DNA from: Linum tenue
Taxonomy: Eukaryota; Streptophyta; Magnoliopsida; Malpighiales; Linaceae
Assembly: GCA_946122785.1 (NCBI GenBank)
Contig: CAMGYJ010000003.1
Span: forward strand, 28,103,811 to 28,167,810
Length of the DNA: 64,000 nucleotides
Direction: 5' to 3'
The notes below the pieces were generated by a model. That model was not told the DNA's origin, did no database searches, and was given only the letters and a program-made list of their open reading frames with translations. This document shows, one piece after another, positions 9,370 to 21,018 of this stretch (the stretch's first letter is position 1; each line of letters opens with the position of its first letter). Made by a program: the position numbers and the translations under genes.

Positions 9370-12303
9370 CTAGCCCATTATTCTCTTCACTTCATGCTGA
9401 GGGTCGCCGCCGGTTTTGGCTTGGTTGTACACTGACTCGAACGCATGCATACAAACGCTGGAAAACCCGACGATTGCCTGAAACACATGGGGGAAACCCA
9501 TTTGTAGATTGTTCAATGTCATGGCCCTGGTGATGCTCACTGACTTGTCATGCTTCATCTTCTCTTCTTCCGCCTTAGCTCTCGACACCTCGACTTTGGC
9601 TCTCTTATCAGCAACCGGGTCTTTGCTTCTACTAGTAACTGAGCTTTCAGCGATTGAATATGATCCATACTTGTTCTCCAGCGACCTAAGCTCTGCCGCC
9701 TTCCTCTCAAACTCCTTGGACGCAGATTCCAACTTCTTTTTCTGCTTATGCTCTTCCGCTTGCTGAACTACAATTGCATGGATTACAGTCAGAAAGCTCT
9801 TGACCCCTTCAGAAGCAACTTTGTCCGGGATCCGATCAACGGCATGGTGCCATTCCTCGCAGAGCGAGTAAATCTTGGATTCCTGAGTGGTTCTGGAGTA
9901 GATTGGGGTTTTGCTGAACTGGAACAGGCTCAGCCTCAGCCAGCCCATAAGGGACTGGATGTAATCTCGCTGAGCCTTCACCAAGTTGCAGAAGGATTGG
10001 TGCCATTGTTGGACTTGGAGCTCCAGCTGAAGGGTTGCCTGCCTGTGAATCTCAGAGGTGGGTTCAGTGGATGGAATTGTGTTGAGGTATTTGAGCTGTT
10101 GTACGATATGGGTTTGGACCTGGTGGGACTCGTACATGCCTCTCCACATGCACATCAGCCTGCAAAATGCGAGCGGTATAATATCTGTCAAGCCAGAAAG
10201 CAGATTCTCTCTCCCATATCACGACAAATCACTCCATTCTGGATCTAAAGGACCAACACCCATTTTTGCATAAGAGAAACAAACTGATTCTACGCAATAC
10301 ACAGAAAGAAGGTTTGACTTTCAAACTCTGATTCTTTCAGAACTTACATTTTCTTCTAGCTCGCTCACAGCCTCACACAGACACTCTCTCTCTCTTAAGG
10401 ATCAAATGAGGTTGACCAAAGAAAACTGAACAAATTGCAGGGCAATGCACAGCTCCGTGACCAGGTAGGAGAAGACAAAAGAATCATCTACGCCTTTGAA
10501 GAGCCATCAAGTTGGTTGCTTTATGGTAATTTGAGATCTGGGTTATTTAAGAAACAGTAGTACTATAATATTGTGGGCCAGAAGAGCAATTGCCTTTCAG
10601 TGGATGGGGATGACTCAGCACTCAGCAGCACAAGCTGAAGGTGGCCAAAAAAGTCACAACTGATCTATTCGAAACAGAGGAAGCCGTTTGGACCACCTAG
10701 TATCAAGATTTGGAAACTGGATGGGACGACAGTCTCACCAGTCACGTGAAAAACTTATTAATGCCTCTTTAACTTCACTGTTGTTATGTTCTACTTTTCG
10801 GCTCTTAAATGTGCTCAATCAAATAAGTTTTTCCCCCTTTCTATCACACGAGTAATGGCAGCTACCTGCTAGAGTTTTTTTCTGCACGACAAGAAGAAAT
10901 GGGGAGAGGAAAGGGAACGTAGTACTACTAACCCTTTTACCAGCTCAAGCAGCTGAGGGTAGAGCTCAGTCTCTCTCAGCTTGATGATCTCGGTAGAGGT
11001 GGATTCAATGGCCTGGGAAGCAACCATCATTTGAGATTCCAGTTTCTCAACTTCCTTCTTTGTTTTCTCAGTCTTCAAATAATCAGCCCTCTTCAATTCC
11101 AGCTTCCTTAGCAATGCCAATTTCTTCTCATGCTCAAACTTTATACTCTCAGCATTCTGTAACCAAGACCAACGTAATTAATAATACTCAAATTGGCCGC
11201 AGAGAAAAACAGAACTGAACCCTTGTGGGTGATTCGTGTGTTTCCAGATCTCTGTATGTATGTATGTATGTATGTATACCTTCACCTCCTCGAATAGCTT
11301 CTTCTCCCAAGCATACAGCCTCTCCACGGTAGAGCAATGGCTGAATCCTTTTTTCTCGTCTCCAATGTTGCTGCAAATCGACATTTCGTCTCCCATTTTC
11401 CCAAACCCATTCAGTTTGGTGCTTGAACTCCATGTCCATGAAGCTGGACTCGCCAAATTGCAGCCATAGTTATAGACTTTACCTGCGAAATGTATTAATT
11501 AACAAGGGGAAAAGATTGGATTTTTACATCAATTTGAAGTTGGGCTTCATTCAATTTGACAATTTTCCATTACCCCCTTTGCTGCTTTGAGCGGAGAAAC
11601 CAGAAGTAGGGAGCTCGAGGAGCAGAGAGAGCTGGGTTCCTCCATCAGCTGCTTTGAGGAAATACTCATCCACTTCCTTCACAATCTCCACCAGATCTTT
11701 ACTGTTCCTCGAGACCACCATGGCCAGCTCACTTCCGCTGCCGCTCGCCGTCGTCAACCCACTGATCATCGATGGCGGCGCCGTAATGCTGGCGCTGGCC
11801 GTGCCAGTAACCGCCGCTTCAGAGACAGTCATGGTGGTGACCTCCTCCCATTCCTCCTCCATGGTCGTCCCCGACCGAGTGGCCGACGGCGGAGGAGGGA
11901 CAAAAGGGTCCCAGAAATCCCAGCTGGAAGACTGAGGAACCGGCGGCGGAGGCGGCGGCGGAGCAGGGGAAGCGGAGATCGAGGTCCAGGTGGTGTCGGA
12001 GCTGGGGCTCATTGGAGGAGGCGGCGGCGGCGGTGGGAGAGGAGGCGAGGGGGACGGGATCGCCGGTTGGTGGCGGTGGTGGTAGTGGTTGTAATTGGGG
12101 CGGAGGTGGGGGTGGTGGAGATTGGTTTCGATGTTGGAGAAGGTGAGTAGGGCTGCTCCAGTGGAGCGAAGTGCGCGAAGGTACATTGCGTGGGAATTAG
12201 CCATGGCTTGTCGAGCTTCCACCAGCTGTTTCATGTATCTCTTCCTGGACTTGCATCTCGACACCATTTCCTCTCTCTCCAGCCGAGAGTAAAAGCAACC
12301 CAT
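9370..12303 (-). CDS. DUF630/DUF632 family protein (NRG2/REL2-like), four exons
   Basis: The exons, read on the minus strand, are 12303-11574, 11482-11280, 11156-10933 and 10159-9370. They sum to 1947 nt, in frame, for 648 residues. The first codons give MGCFYSR, the family's usual start with a probable N-myristoylation Gly2 and a palmitoylatable Cys3; an upstream in-frame ATG at 12324 is less likely. DUF630 occupies about residues 1-60 (CKSRKRYMKQLVEARQAMA, then GAAL). A proline- and serine-rich linker follows at about 70-140. DUF632 runs from about residue 203 (DLVEIVKEVDEYF) past YAWEKKLFEEVK, ELVKGLMCMWRGM and SHQ, with coiled-coil-like stretches. Characterised relatives are Arabidopsis NRG2 (nitrate signalling) and rice REL2 (leaf shape); the role of this copy is inferred only. 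Acceptors and donors fit GT-AG. Intron 3 (10160-10932) is the largest. Confidence 0.9.
11252..11279. repeat. Tetranucleotide repeat at the exon 2 splice donor
   Basis: A TATG/CATA repeat lies in intron 2 of the DUF632 gene. The minus-strand donor GTATAC (11279-11274) is the first unit of the repeat, so the 5' splice site is embedded in a length-variable tract. Confidence 0.8.
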
Positions 12304-12900
12304 TTTTGCTCCTTCCAGATCCAACCCAAAAACAGAGAGATGGGTAGAGAGAGGCAGAGTAGTTTAGAAACAAGTAACAGGGGAGGGAGAAGAATCAGAG
12401 GAAGGAGAGGAAAGAAACACTGGTTTGTTCTGCTCTCTTCTGTTCCATCATTTTTCTTGCTGTGTGATGAGTTGCTTTCAACGTGGAAGGGAATGAATGG
12501 GTTTCGTTTTTGTTCTGGTTTGGGTTTGGGTGAGGGGGGGCTATGCTATGCAGCTCTTCAAAGTGACACCATTTTACTAGGCTGCTCTGGCTCCAAGCTT
12601 TTTTCTGGGTTCTTTCATTGCAAAGATGAAAGCTTTGCCTTTTTCTTTCTCTCTCTCTCTCTTGTGGGGGGGAGTGGGGGAGGAGCTGGAGGTGGCAGCG
12701 GTGGAGGAACAGAGCTTTTGCCTCTTTTTGGAATGGCAGCGACAATGGAGCTTCGGGCAGAGTGCGTGAGGTGCAGAGATTTTTCGTTTTTTTCTTTTCT
12801 GGCTGCTCTTTGGTCTATTTAAGATTTCGAGTGTGGAAGGCGTGGACTCAATTTAACCCGGCTTCTTTCGTTTTTACACTTTAACAGCGGGGGGTGAGAA
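12304..12900 (-). promoter_or_regulatory. Probable promoter and 5' UTR of the DUF632 gene
   Basis: The stretch upstream of the start codon holds a CT/GA microsatellite (about 12644-12662), common in plant 5' UTRs. A weak TATA-like word CTTAAATAG lies on the minus strand at 12815-12823, about 510 bp from the ATG. No transcription start was proven. Confidence 0.35.
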
Positions 12901-13480
12901 AGAAGATAATTGGATGTTGTTTTGGTAAAAACTTGCACACCTTTTTAGTTTTTATTTAACCGACTACGTTTCTCAATGCCAATGCGGCAATGCCAACCAA
13001 ACCGCCCAATGCCCGTTCGGAGTTTTGGGACGGTCACTCTCACATCCAAGTTTGTCAAACCTAGGTTGAGAAGTGTACATGGGTCGGGTGGGGGTCGGAT
13101 ACTATGCTAACCCCTAAAGGGGTAGTCATTTTCGACACCCCCCATTTGATTGGTCCAAAGTATACTTAATTATCAGGCAACTATTAATGGCTGGAGAAAA
13201 TAAATATGGATGGAGAAAAGAATAACTGGCATATTAATTATGCACGGGAAGTGGGGCAATTTAGCTGGAACCATGGATGGAAAGAGTGGCGTTTCTACTC
13301 CCTTTCCATTTGTTTCTATTTCCGCTTCTCGTCTCTGCTATTTCCCATCGCCGCCGCCGTGGAGAACCATAGCTCTGGTTCATCACTACACGGCTGGCGG
13401 GATCCATTATTTTAAAAAATGGATGATCACATCGTCCAGTTGAATGGTGGAGGTCCCTGTGTACACAAGTCTGCCGGATT

Positions 13481-13744
13481 GGTGGTGGGTCCGGGCAAGG
13501 TGGAGGGTTTGGTGCCGGTGGAGGTGTAGGAGGAGGAGCTGGAGCTGGAGGCGGAGGAGGGTTAGGCGGTGGGGGCGGTAGAGGTGCAGGTGGTGGTCTC
13601 GGTGGCGGACGTGGCGGAGGAGCCGGTGGTGGATTTGGCATTGGGATTGGTGTTGGTGTTGGAGTTGGCGTCGGCAGTGGTGCCGGAGCTGGGAAAGGAG
13701 TTGGAGTTGGGAGTGGCTCTGGCGGAGACGGCGGCGGCAGATGA
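13481..13744 (+). pseudogene. Glycine-rich protein fragment inside a TIR element
   Basis: An 87-codon frame is almost wholly glycine alternating with Ala, Val, Leu, Ser or Ile (GGG-SGQGGGFGAG, later GIGIGVGVGVG) and ends at TGA 13742-13744. It resembles the repeat region of plant glycine-rich cell-wall-type proteins. No in-frame ATG or signal peptide precedes it; an in-frame stop lies upstream near 13424. The codon composition is very GC-rich against AT-rich surroundings, which suggests a captured gene piece. The reverse strand reads as a proline-rich shadow. Confidence 0.5.
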
Positions 13745-13794
13745 TTCGTTACTTGGCCGGCCGTCTGTTGATTTCTGGCAGATGTTCATATATT

Positions 13795-14420
13795 ACCATT
13801 ATCATTATCATTATCTTGGCAATGTATATTGGTTATATTCTGAATTATTTTTATCACATAGAATGGTACATGTACAAATGGACTGGTACATGTACCAGTC
13901 CAGTGATAGATGTACCAGTGGACTGGTACATGTACCAGTGGAGTGATAGATGTACCACAATACTGGTACGCATTTATAACTTTTTCCAAACAACACAAAT
14001 ATTAAATAACGATGTTTCAAGTTGTGATATATTTACCACAGTACTGGTACATTTACCAGTAGAGTGATCCCCTGTCAACTTCTATTTGTTGAATCCTGTT
14101 TTTTTTTTTCGTTTTATGAACTGTGCTCCATTTTTAAAGAACTGTGGTTGAGCGAGATAAATTATATAACGTATATTGGTTATATTCTGAATTATGTTTA
14201 TCACATAGAATGGTACATGTACAAATGGACTGGTACATGTACAAATGGACTGGTACATGTACCAGTGCAGTGATAGATGTACCAGTGCACTGGTACATGT
14301 ACCAGTGCAGTGATACATGTACCAGTGCACTGGTACATGTACCAGTGCAGTGATAGATGTACCAGAGTACTGGTACGCGTTTATAATTACCAACTGTTTT
14401 TCAAACAACACAAATATTAA
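13795..14420. repeat. Duplicated minisatellite of palindromic words
   Basis: Two direct copies, about 13805-14030 and 14165-14420, start with the same TATATTGGTTATATTCTGAA leader and end with GGTACGC-TTTATAA. Each contains runs of CTGGTACATGTACCAG (a perfect 16 bp palindrome) alternating with CAGTGATAGATGTACCAG; the second also has GTACCAGTGCACTGGTAC (a perfect 18 bp palindrome). Open frames here (VHVPVHWYMYQ-type) are by-products of the repeat. Confidence 0.85.
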
Positions 14421-14789
14421 ACAAGACACCATAATAGGTAATTCCCATCCATAGGATCAATAAAGTTGTTTCAACATGGGTGTCCGAAATGTAAACAAAG
14501 ACCAAATTATCCTTCAAATTCAAATAACCAAATAGTCCACTAGAATCATAAGCAAAAAAGAATCAGTTGGCGAAGGATGGCTGGGTCACTTGAGTAGCTG
14601 CAGGGAACAATGTTTCGTGTGCCTCAGAAGCTTTAACTGTCAACTCTTCAAGCATTAGGTTACTCTCGTCCTCGAGCATGTCTGTAACTATTTCCACAAT
14701 CAAGCATTAGGCATCTCAGGACCAGTTCTCTTTGTCCTTGCCATTCCTGGTTTAATTGGAAGATAAGTCAATTCTACGAACTAACAAAC

Positions 14790-15075
14790 GTACCAGTGTA
14801 GTGGTACTTTCAAGAACAAAAAATAAGTTGTAAATACCACTGCAGTGATAGCCCTATAAACATAAACTTTACAACTAACTACCACTTTAGTGATATTTTA
14901 ACGAATCCAGCGATAGACAATCATTAGCTTGTGAAGGATTTACGACTATAATGCTAGATATACAACTATACTTACACATCTACCACTAGAGTGATATACC
15001 ACACTACCACTACAGTGATAGAACTACCACAACAGTGATAGAACTACCACTACTGTGATAGAACTACCACTGCAC
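14790..15075. repeat. Degenerate CCACTACAGTGATAG repeats
   Basis: Words of the form ACCACT-(R/T)-CAGTGATA occur about eight times, densest at 14995-15070 where GATAGAACTACCAC is repeated. They are related to the CAGTGATAG units of the neighbouring minisatellite. Confidence 0.7.
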
Positions 15076-15307
15076 AAGACAATCAAAAAAATTCATGCAC
15101 TGCGCAAGACAATCAGAAAACAACATGCAATGCCGTAATGAAAGAGACGACAACAATAAAAGAATTCGGAGTATACTTGCCTCAGTTTAGGATGAATTAA
15201 AGGGGAAAATCACGCCGGCGCCGCTATCGTTAAATATATAGCCTCTGTCGCAGCTATACTATCGTGGACGGGAATCGCTCAAGCGGGTTCGAAGTCGATG
15301 TAGCGGG

Positions 15308-15560
15308 GGGAAAGAGAGACGACTTCCGACGGGCCGACGGCTGTTTTGTGAAGGAGATGATGTTTAACGGCGGCGCCGAAGGGTTGCGAAGGGTTGCGAA
15401 GGGGTAGTGATGAGTCGGCGTCGAAGGGTTGCGGCGGGTGCTGAAGTCTATGGTTCGGGATGAAAGAGAGACGACTTCCGACGGGAGGGAGTGGGCGACC
15501 GCAGTTTGTGAAGGAGATTAGGGTCTACGGCGGCGATTTTATGAGTCGGCGGCGAAGGGT
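15308..15560. repeat. Direct duplication of about 150 bp, GC-rich
   Basis: GAGAGACGACTTCCGACGGG and the following TTTGTGAAGGAGAT occur at about 15315 and again at about 15465, each followed by a CGGCGGCG-type stretch. It may be captured gene sequence. No product is recognised. Confidence 0.6.
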
Positions 15561-17682
15561 TCTTTGTGGGTTCTGGAGGCAGAGGTATAGAAGGGAAGGG
15601 GAACTCAAAACGGTGAAAGTGAAAAAGGTAAGAGGGAATGAATTTTAAATTATGGGTGGGGTCGCCACTTTTACTTCTTTCTCTTTTTCTATGCAATTAA
15701 TTATCAATAATTACTAACTGTAAGCAATTAATCTTAGATTAGGACTATCTACAATGGACGGCTTAGATGATGGGTGTCGAAAATGACTACCCCTTTAGGG
15801 GTAGTCAGGCTAACCGGTCCCGGGTCGGGTGGTTTGGATTTAACCATTTTAATTATCCAATTTTTGTACTCGGTTTGAGAAATATTAAACTCAAACTCAA
15901 CCAAAAAAATTTAAACCCTACGGTTTGTTTCTAATTGGGTTGGGTCGACTATATTTTTAAGTAAAAACCCAACCCAACACAAAATATATAATTATTCTAC
16001 ACTATAAAAAATATTTTATTAACAACTAAATTTCAAACGAATAAACTGAGGTGAAAGGTATCAAATTTCACAAATGTTGTTTCAGTTTTAATAAAATGTG
16101 ATTTACTTCAACATATGTCTAGTTTTTTTCATGATATTTGTTGAAATAGGCTAAAAAGGTTATAAACGAATGCACCCGTAATATGTTATTCTATTAAAAT
16201 TGTACACAATAAAAAAGATTATGTGAATCATAGCTATATTAAATATATGTCTAAACTTTAAGCCGAAGAATGCATTAGATTAGGGAGACCATGAGAGAAA
16301 AACATGGCGAAATATCTTAATTTTCGCATAGTATGGCTATATATGACATAAATATTTTTGGATACGAACTCCTACCAATAGTTGGAACACGGGTTGGGTC
16401 GGGGTCTACGGGTTGTGCAATCCAAAATACAAACCCAACCCAATAGAGGCGGGTTGTACAAAAGAAAACCCTCACCCAACCCAAAACCTTCGATAAATAC
16501 GGGTGGGTTGGGTCGGGTTGGACGGGTGGGTCGGTTTACGGGTGTGTTTGTTCACCCCTACTGGGAACGGTTGCGGTTTTGCGGTTAAATCGCTAACCGC
16601 ACCAAAACCGTGTGGGTAGTGAACTGTAAACCCAAAAACGGCCTCTTTTGCAATTGCGGTTGTCGGTATTGGGTGTTTTGCGGTTGGCGGTTTAACTGCA
16701 ACCGAAACCAAAAATAGCCCTAACGACAGTGCTAACCGCAAGCACATCCCAATTCTATTTTCAGACCAGCCAAGTCACAAACTCCACCCAAGCCCACTAC
16801 CCACATGAACCCGCCCCTCCCCTTCCCCCACTTTGCGAGTGTCTTTCCCAAATGTCCAAATCTCTACCCTAATCATCTCAAATCCCAGCTTGAATCGTCG
16901 TCGTCCGTCGAGAGAGGCTTTGAGAGAGAGTTGAGACGTCGACCCTTGTCACCCAGCAAATCCGGCCATCGTCATCCATTGTCACCAAGCAATCTAAGTA
17001 GCAGACCCTTGTCGCCTAGCAATTCGGCACTCAGTGGCGCAGCACAACGGCAAGCTCGACACTTTACCGGCTACCGCGACAGCGTGATCGTTCCAGAATC
17101 CAGGCCCAGAGTGTCGTCGTCCGGAAATCCCTCTGCCGCGTCCCTTCTCGTCTAGTAAATCCAAGACCTGCTTGGTTACCGACGACAGTAACCGTGGTGC
17201 ATCGTTAACTGTGTCAGGTGCGATCGCGGTTGGTTAATATGGACACTTTGCGGTTGCGGTTAACTGTGAGTTGCGGTGCAGTTAGCCGCAACCGCACTAT
17301 TTCCCACCCCTAGTCAAACCGTCAGTATTGCAAGTGGTTTAGTTCGATAGACAGTACAACTGGTTTAACCGGTATGTGTGTTTATGCGGATTTTGGTAAA
17401 ATATATTGGAAAATAAAAATTATTGACATTAAATGAATTTAGAAAAATATTACATATTTATAGAGAATTTTTATAAAACCTACATAGATATTTAAATAAA
17501 ATATAATACTCCAAATAAAATGAAAAATCCTTATATTTAAATTTAACATTCAACGCCAACATACAAACATTTGTACTTAAATCCAATAAATAAAATGAAC
17601 ATCTAAACATTCATACTTGAATCCAACAAATAAAATCAACATTTAACTTTCAAATTCAAGAAATAAATCTAAATTTATTTTT

Positions 17683-18995
17683 TTGTTAATTAAATACACC
17701 ATAAAACATCTAACCCTAGCAATGACAAGTATACAAAGTGGTTCCAATGACACTGCAGCCAATTATATGAGGAACAAGCTTGAAGCATGGGGCACTAGTG
17801 TTGTAGGTGGGAAGTACCTACACATGCGTTGTTTTGCTCATATTACTAATTTGATTGTCTCTGATGGTTTGGAGGATATAGGCATGTCTGTCAGGAGAGT
17901 GAGAGAGGCAGTGAGATGGGTTCGATCTTCACCCTCTAGATTGGCCAAGTTCAAAGAATGTGTGGCATTTAATGACATTGAAATGAAGAAGATGTTGTGC
18001 TTAGATGTGCCAACTAGATGGAATTCTACTTTTTTCATGTTGGAAATAGTTGTGCTTATGAGGATGCTTTTCATACTCTAGTGAGGAAAGATAAGGATTA
18101 CCTACCAGATTTTAAAGCCAAAAAGTTCATAAATGAAGAAATAGGGATCCCACAACAATATGATTGGAAGTGTGCTAGGATCGTGCTGACATATCTGAAG
18201 TTTTTTCATGATTTGACATTGCTTGCATCTTCCATTTCTCATACAAGATATCACATGTTCTTGAATGTGATTGGTGATGTATTCTACCACATTGGTAGAA
18301 TGAGTTGTAGCAATGATGATGATGATGTGGCAAGGATGGGAATGAAAATGAAAGAGAAGTTCGATAAGTATTGGTCTGATAGGGAGGAGAGAATCATAGA
18401 TTGAATCGATTAATTTACATAAATGTTGTGCTTGATTCGAGGTACAAAATGAGCTATCTGGGACATTTTTTGAAGAATATGTATGGGGAGATAAGGGGAA
18501 AGGAAATGGCAAAAGAATTAAATGGTGAACTTGTTGAATTGTTTCAGTATTAGCAGGAAGGGTGGGCCCACCTCCTCCTCCACCATATACAGAAAGTGAG
18601 GTTGTGCATGCTTCTAGTTCTAGTTCTTTGAGGCCTCTTTTTGAAGATGGTGGTGAAGTATATCTTGGATTTGATTCAGATTTCATGCCACCTGAACTTT
18701 GTCAATTCAAAATTGAGCTGGACATGTATCCTGGTCATCCTTGTGAAGATAGTGGATTTGGAGGAACCCAATTCGAGTTTGATGTATTGAAGTGGTGGAT
18801 GGCAAATCATTCGAGGTATCCTATCCTAGCTGAGATGGCCAAGGATATCTTTGTTATTCATATGTCTACATCCTAAGATTGTTGAAGCACCAATCTATAG
18901 CGAGGATTGGCTTAGATCAAGTTCCTTTCTGTCGTTGGATGATGATAATGAAGGTGATTATGAGGATGAAGAAGCATTTTTAATGGTAATGCTTA
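17683..18995 (+). pseudogene. Dead hAT transposase (RICESLEEPER-like)
   Basis: Three frames together trace the second half of a plant hAT transposase. 17683-18060 has CFAHITNLIVSDGL...LDVPTRWNST. 18018-18404 has the RNase H-fold continuation QYDWKCARIVLTYLKFF. 18562-18876 has the dimerisation region ELDMY...FDVLKWWMANHSRYPILAEMA, followed by VEAPIYSEDWLRSS and an acidic tail. Frameshifts and stops (about 18060, 18402, 18553, 18873) break it, and the N-terminal BED finger is absent. Confidence 0.8.
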
Positions 18996-18999
18996 TTAT

Positions 19000-19779
19000 T
19001 TTAGTTTTTCATTGCTTGATTTTCAAATATTTATTGTGAATTATAAATGTTGGATTTGCTAACTATTTACTTGCCTGTTGTTTTTGCTTAGTTTACAATG
19101 TCGTTATGGATGAGTAGGAGGGTGAGAGAGGAAGAGTTCAAGATTCTAGTGTTAACAAAAATATTAGAGGAATTGATGATATATTCCTCAATATTGAAGG
19201 GTGGGACTAGGACATCTGAAGATCAAGGGGATAGTGGCATTGAAGTTGCACTTTGTAGTTTATAGGACTTATTATTTATTAAATTTAAGACTTTTTTTAT
19301 TGACCTCCAACCTAGGAGGATGTGGGGCCAACTAAGAGGACTTCAATACTATGGCCAACCTCCTCCTCTAGCTCTGTTTACTTCCGCCCAAATACGGTAA
19401 CTTGACCCTAGTATACGAACTCCCAACTGGTAACTATCCCTGATGACTCCCCATCATCATAGAGGGTCCCTGAAACTTCTAATAGCCTCCCACACTCCTC
19501 TGATCCACCTTTACCCCTTGCGGGGGATTGTATCTCTCTAAGCCACTACACTCAACCCCCTAATTCTCGTATGCAGGTAAATGAGTGGGCGGTAAAGGCT
19601 AAAGCTGCGACTGAAGCATTATTGTTACATCATGGATTTTAGAACATGTTATGTTGCCTTGTAGTGGTTGTTTGATGACTTGGTAGACAGAATGGTGTGT
19701 TTAACAGTTTTTTCCTCTAGTTACTGATTCGATTTTCAGCTTGGTGGAACAAATGAATTATGTATTTTTAACTCAACAG
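19000..19779. other. Unassigned sequence downstream of the hAT remnant
   Basis: It probably includes decayed hAT 3' sequence. No coding region or bounded repeat is recognised. Confidence 0.25.
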
Positions 19780-20595
19780 TCAACATGATTTTCCTGGTCC
19801 AGATCGCACCGGACCAAATCACACAGGCGTGGTTTGGACCAGACCGTATAGTATTTGGTCTGGTCTATGGTCTGTGTTCTAATCCCTTGGTCTGGACCAT
19901 AGACCTCATATGTGGTCTGGTCTGGACCAGACTGTACCGTTTTCTAGCCCTAGATGTTAGGGCTGGAAAAATAGACCAGACTGTTAGAAAAATCGTGGTC
20001 CAAACCGGACCGCACAGTTTGTCCCAGACCGTAGACCATTAAGCATGGTCTGGTCTGGTCCATGGTCTGTAATATTTGATGTTTTGATTTCTTGATCTGG
20101 TCTGGTCTAGACCCTGATTTACCGGACCAAACCGTGGACCCAACCGACTTTTCAATACGTGTTAACAACTCATTCGACCACTCTCCCAACTCCCACAATG
20201 ACACCCAAGTCTCAACCTTAATTTTGAGAATCTCATCCCCTCCTTCATTCACAACCACATTTCACTAGAGAGTAGAGATAATCATGTCTCTATGTGAAAT
20301 TATTTTAATGTTTATGTCGTTATGGTGCAAGTTGGAATGCTTTTACTTTGTATCTTTGTTATGTACTAAGATTTAGGGTGTCAAAATTATTCATGCATGT
20401 TAGAATTAATGTATTAATACAAAAACTATTTTTTTTCCTTGGTTATTGGTTCAACTTTTCGTTGAGTGTGGTTTATATGGACCAGACCGCACAGACGTGA
20501 TCTGGACCGGACCGTATAGTCTGTGATCAGGTATGTGGTCTATACTTCAGCCTCCCGATCTGGACCATAGACCATATATATGGGGTTCGCGATGC
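19780..20595. repeat. GGTCTGGTC/GGACCAGACC-rich repeat, MITE-like
   Basis: GGTCTGGTC and its complement GACCAGACC recur in both orientations at 19786-20135 and again at 20470-20575, separated by a unique AT-rich piece. It is probably a nest of hAT-type MITEs. The copia element at 20601 inserted at its right edge. Confidence 0.45.
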
Positions 20596-20600
20596 TGTAA

Positions 20601-20924
20601 TGTTATAAAACGCGCTGCTACGGATCAGGAAATCGCCGGAATCGACAAAGCAAGAATACGAAAGCGAGAATCGAAAATACGACACACGATTTACGTGGTT
20701 CACTAACACGATGTGTGTTAGCTACGTCCACGGGCGAGAGAGAGCCAGTTTCACTATGTCGAGGAGATTACAGATTACAGAGGAGTATGAGAAGTATTTA
20801 TAGTACTTCTCCATGTGGGTCTAAACCTAATCCAATCTGCCAAAGGAAACGGTTACAGACCAGGCCCAGAGACCCCCGATTACCAGTCGTAGCGGCTGAT
20901 AGTCTGATTCAAGTCATATCAACA
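20601..20924 (-). repeat. 3' LTR of the copia element
   Basis: It is bounded by TGTAA and the polypurine tract and pairs with 25017-25340, with the same length and six substitutions. Confidence 0.93.
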
Positions 20925-21018
20925 AATCTCCACCTTGACTTGAATCCTCTTCCTCTGAAATCTCTGATGTACTCTGCTCCTTCTCTCTCTCCCGCCATCA
21001 ATGCCCCGTAGGGCGGAG

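Larger units (their letters stand above)
13106..15815. mobile_element. Palindrome-tipped TIR element with captured gene fragment and minisatellites
   Basis: The left end (13106-13140) and right end (15772-15806) share, in inverted orientation, a CCCCTAAAGGGGTAGTC core followed by ATTTTCGACACCC. The right tip is itself a hairpin (GACTACCCC, TTTA, GGGGTAGTC). ATGCTAACC at the left and AGGCTAACC at the right may be a 9 bp target duplication. The interior holds a glycine-rich coding fragment, two palindromic minisatellite blocks and a GC-rich duplicated segment. No transposase is present, so it is non-autonomous. Confidence 0.6.
13062..17312. mobile_element. Nest of hAT-type TIR elements bounded by an 8 bp repeat
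   Basis: GTCAAACC is found at 13054-13061 and 17313-17320. The outer ends are TAGGTTGAGAA at the left and TTTCCCACCCCTA at the right, compatible with short hAT-like termini. Inside are GGGTCGGG-rich MITE sequence (13077-13105 and 15816-16560), the palindrome-tipped element 13106-15815, and a GCGGTT-rich MITE (about 16560-17312). The exact order of insertion is uncertain. Confidence 0.45.

Noticed and set aside
9748..10248. 166-codon open frame, plus strand
   Set aside because: Antisense to exon 4 of the DUF632 gene; no motif.
11587..12150. 187-codon Arg/Gly-rich open frame, plus strand
   Set aside because: It is antisense to the proline-rich linker of the DUF632 gene exon 1, whose splice sites and domains are well supported.
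13261..13641. Proline-rich open frame, minus strand
   Set aside because: It is the reverse-strand shadow of the glycine-rich coding fragment at 13481-13744.
13741..14432. Open frames on both strands with VHVPVHWYMYQ-type repeats
   Set aside because: Produced by the palindromic minisatellite, open in several frames on both strands.
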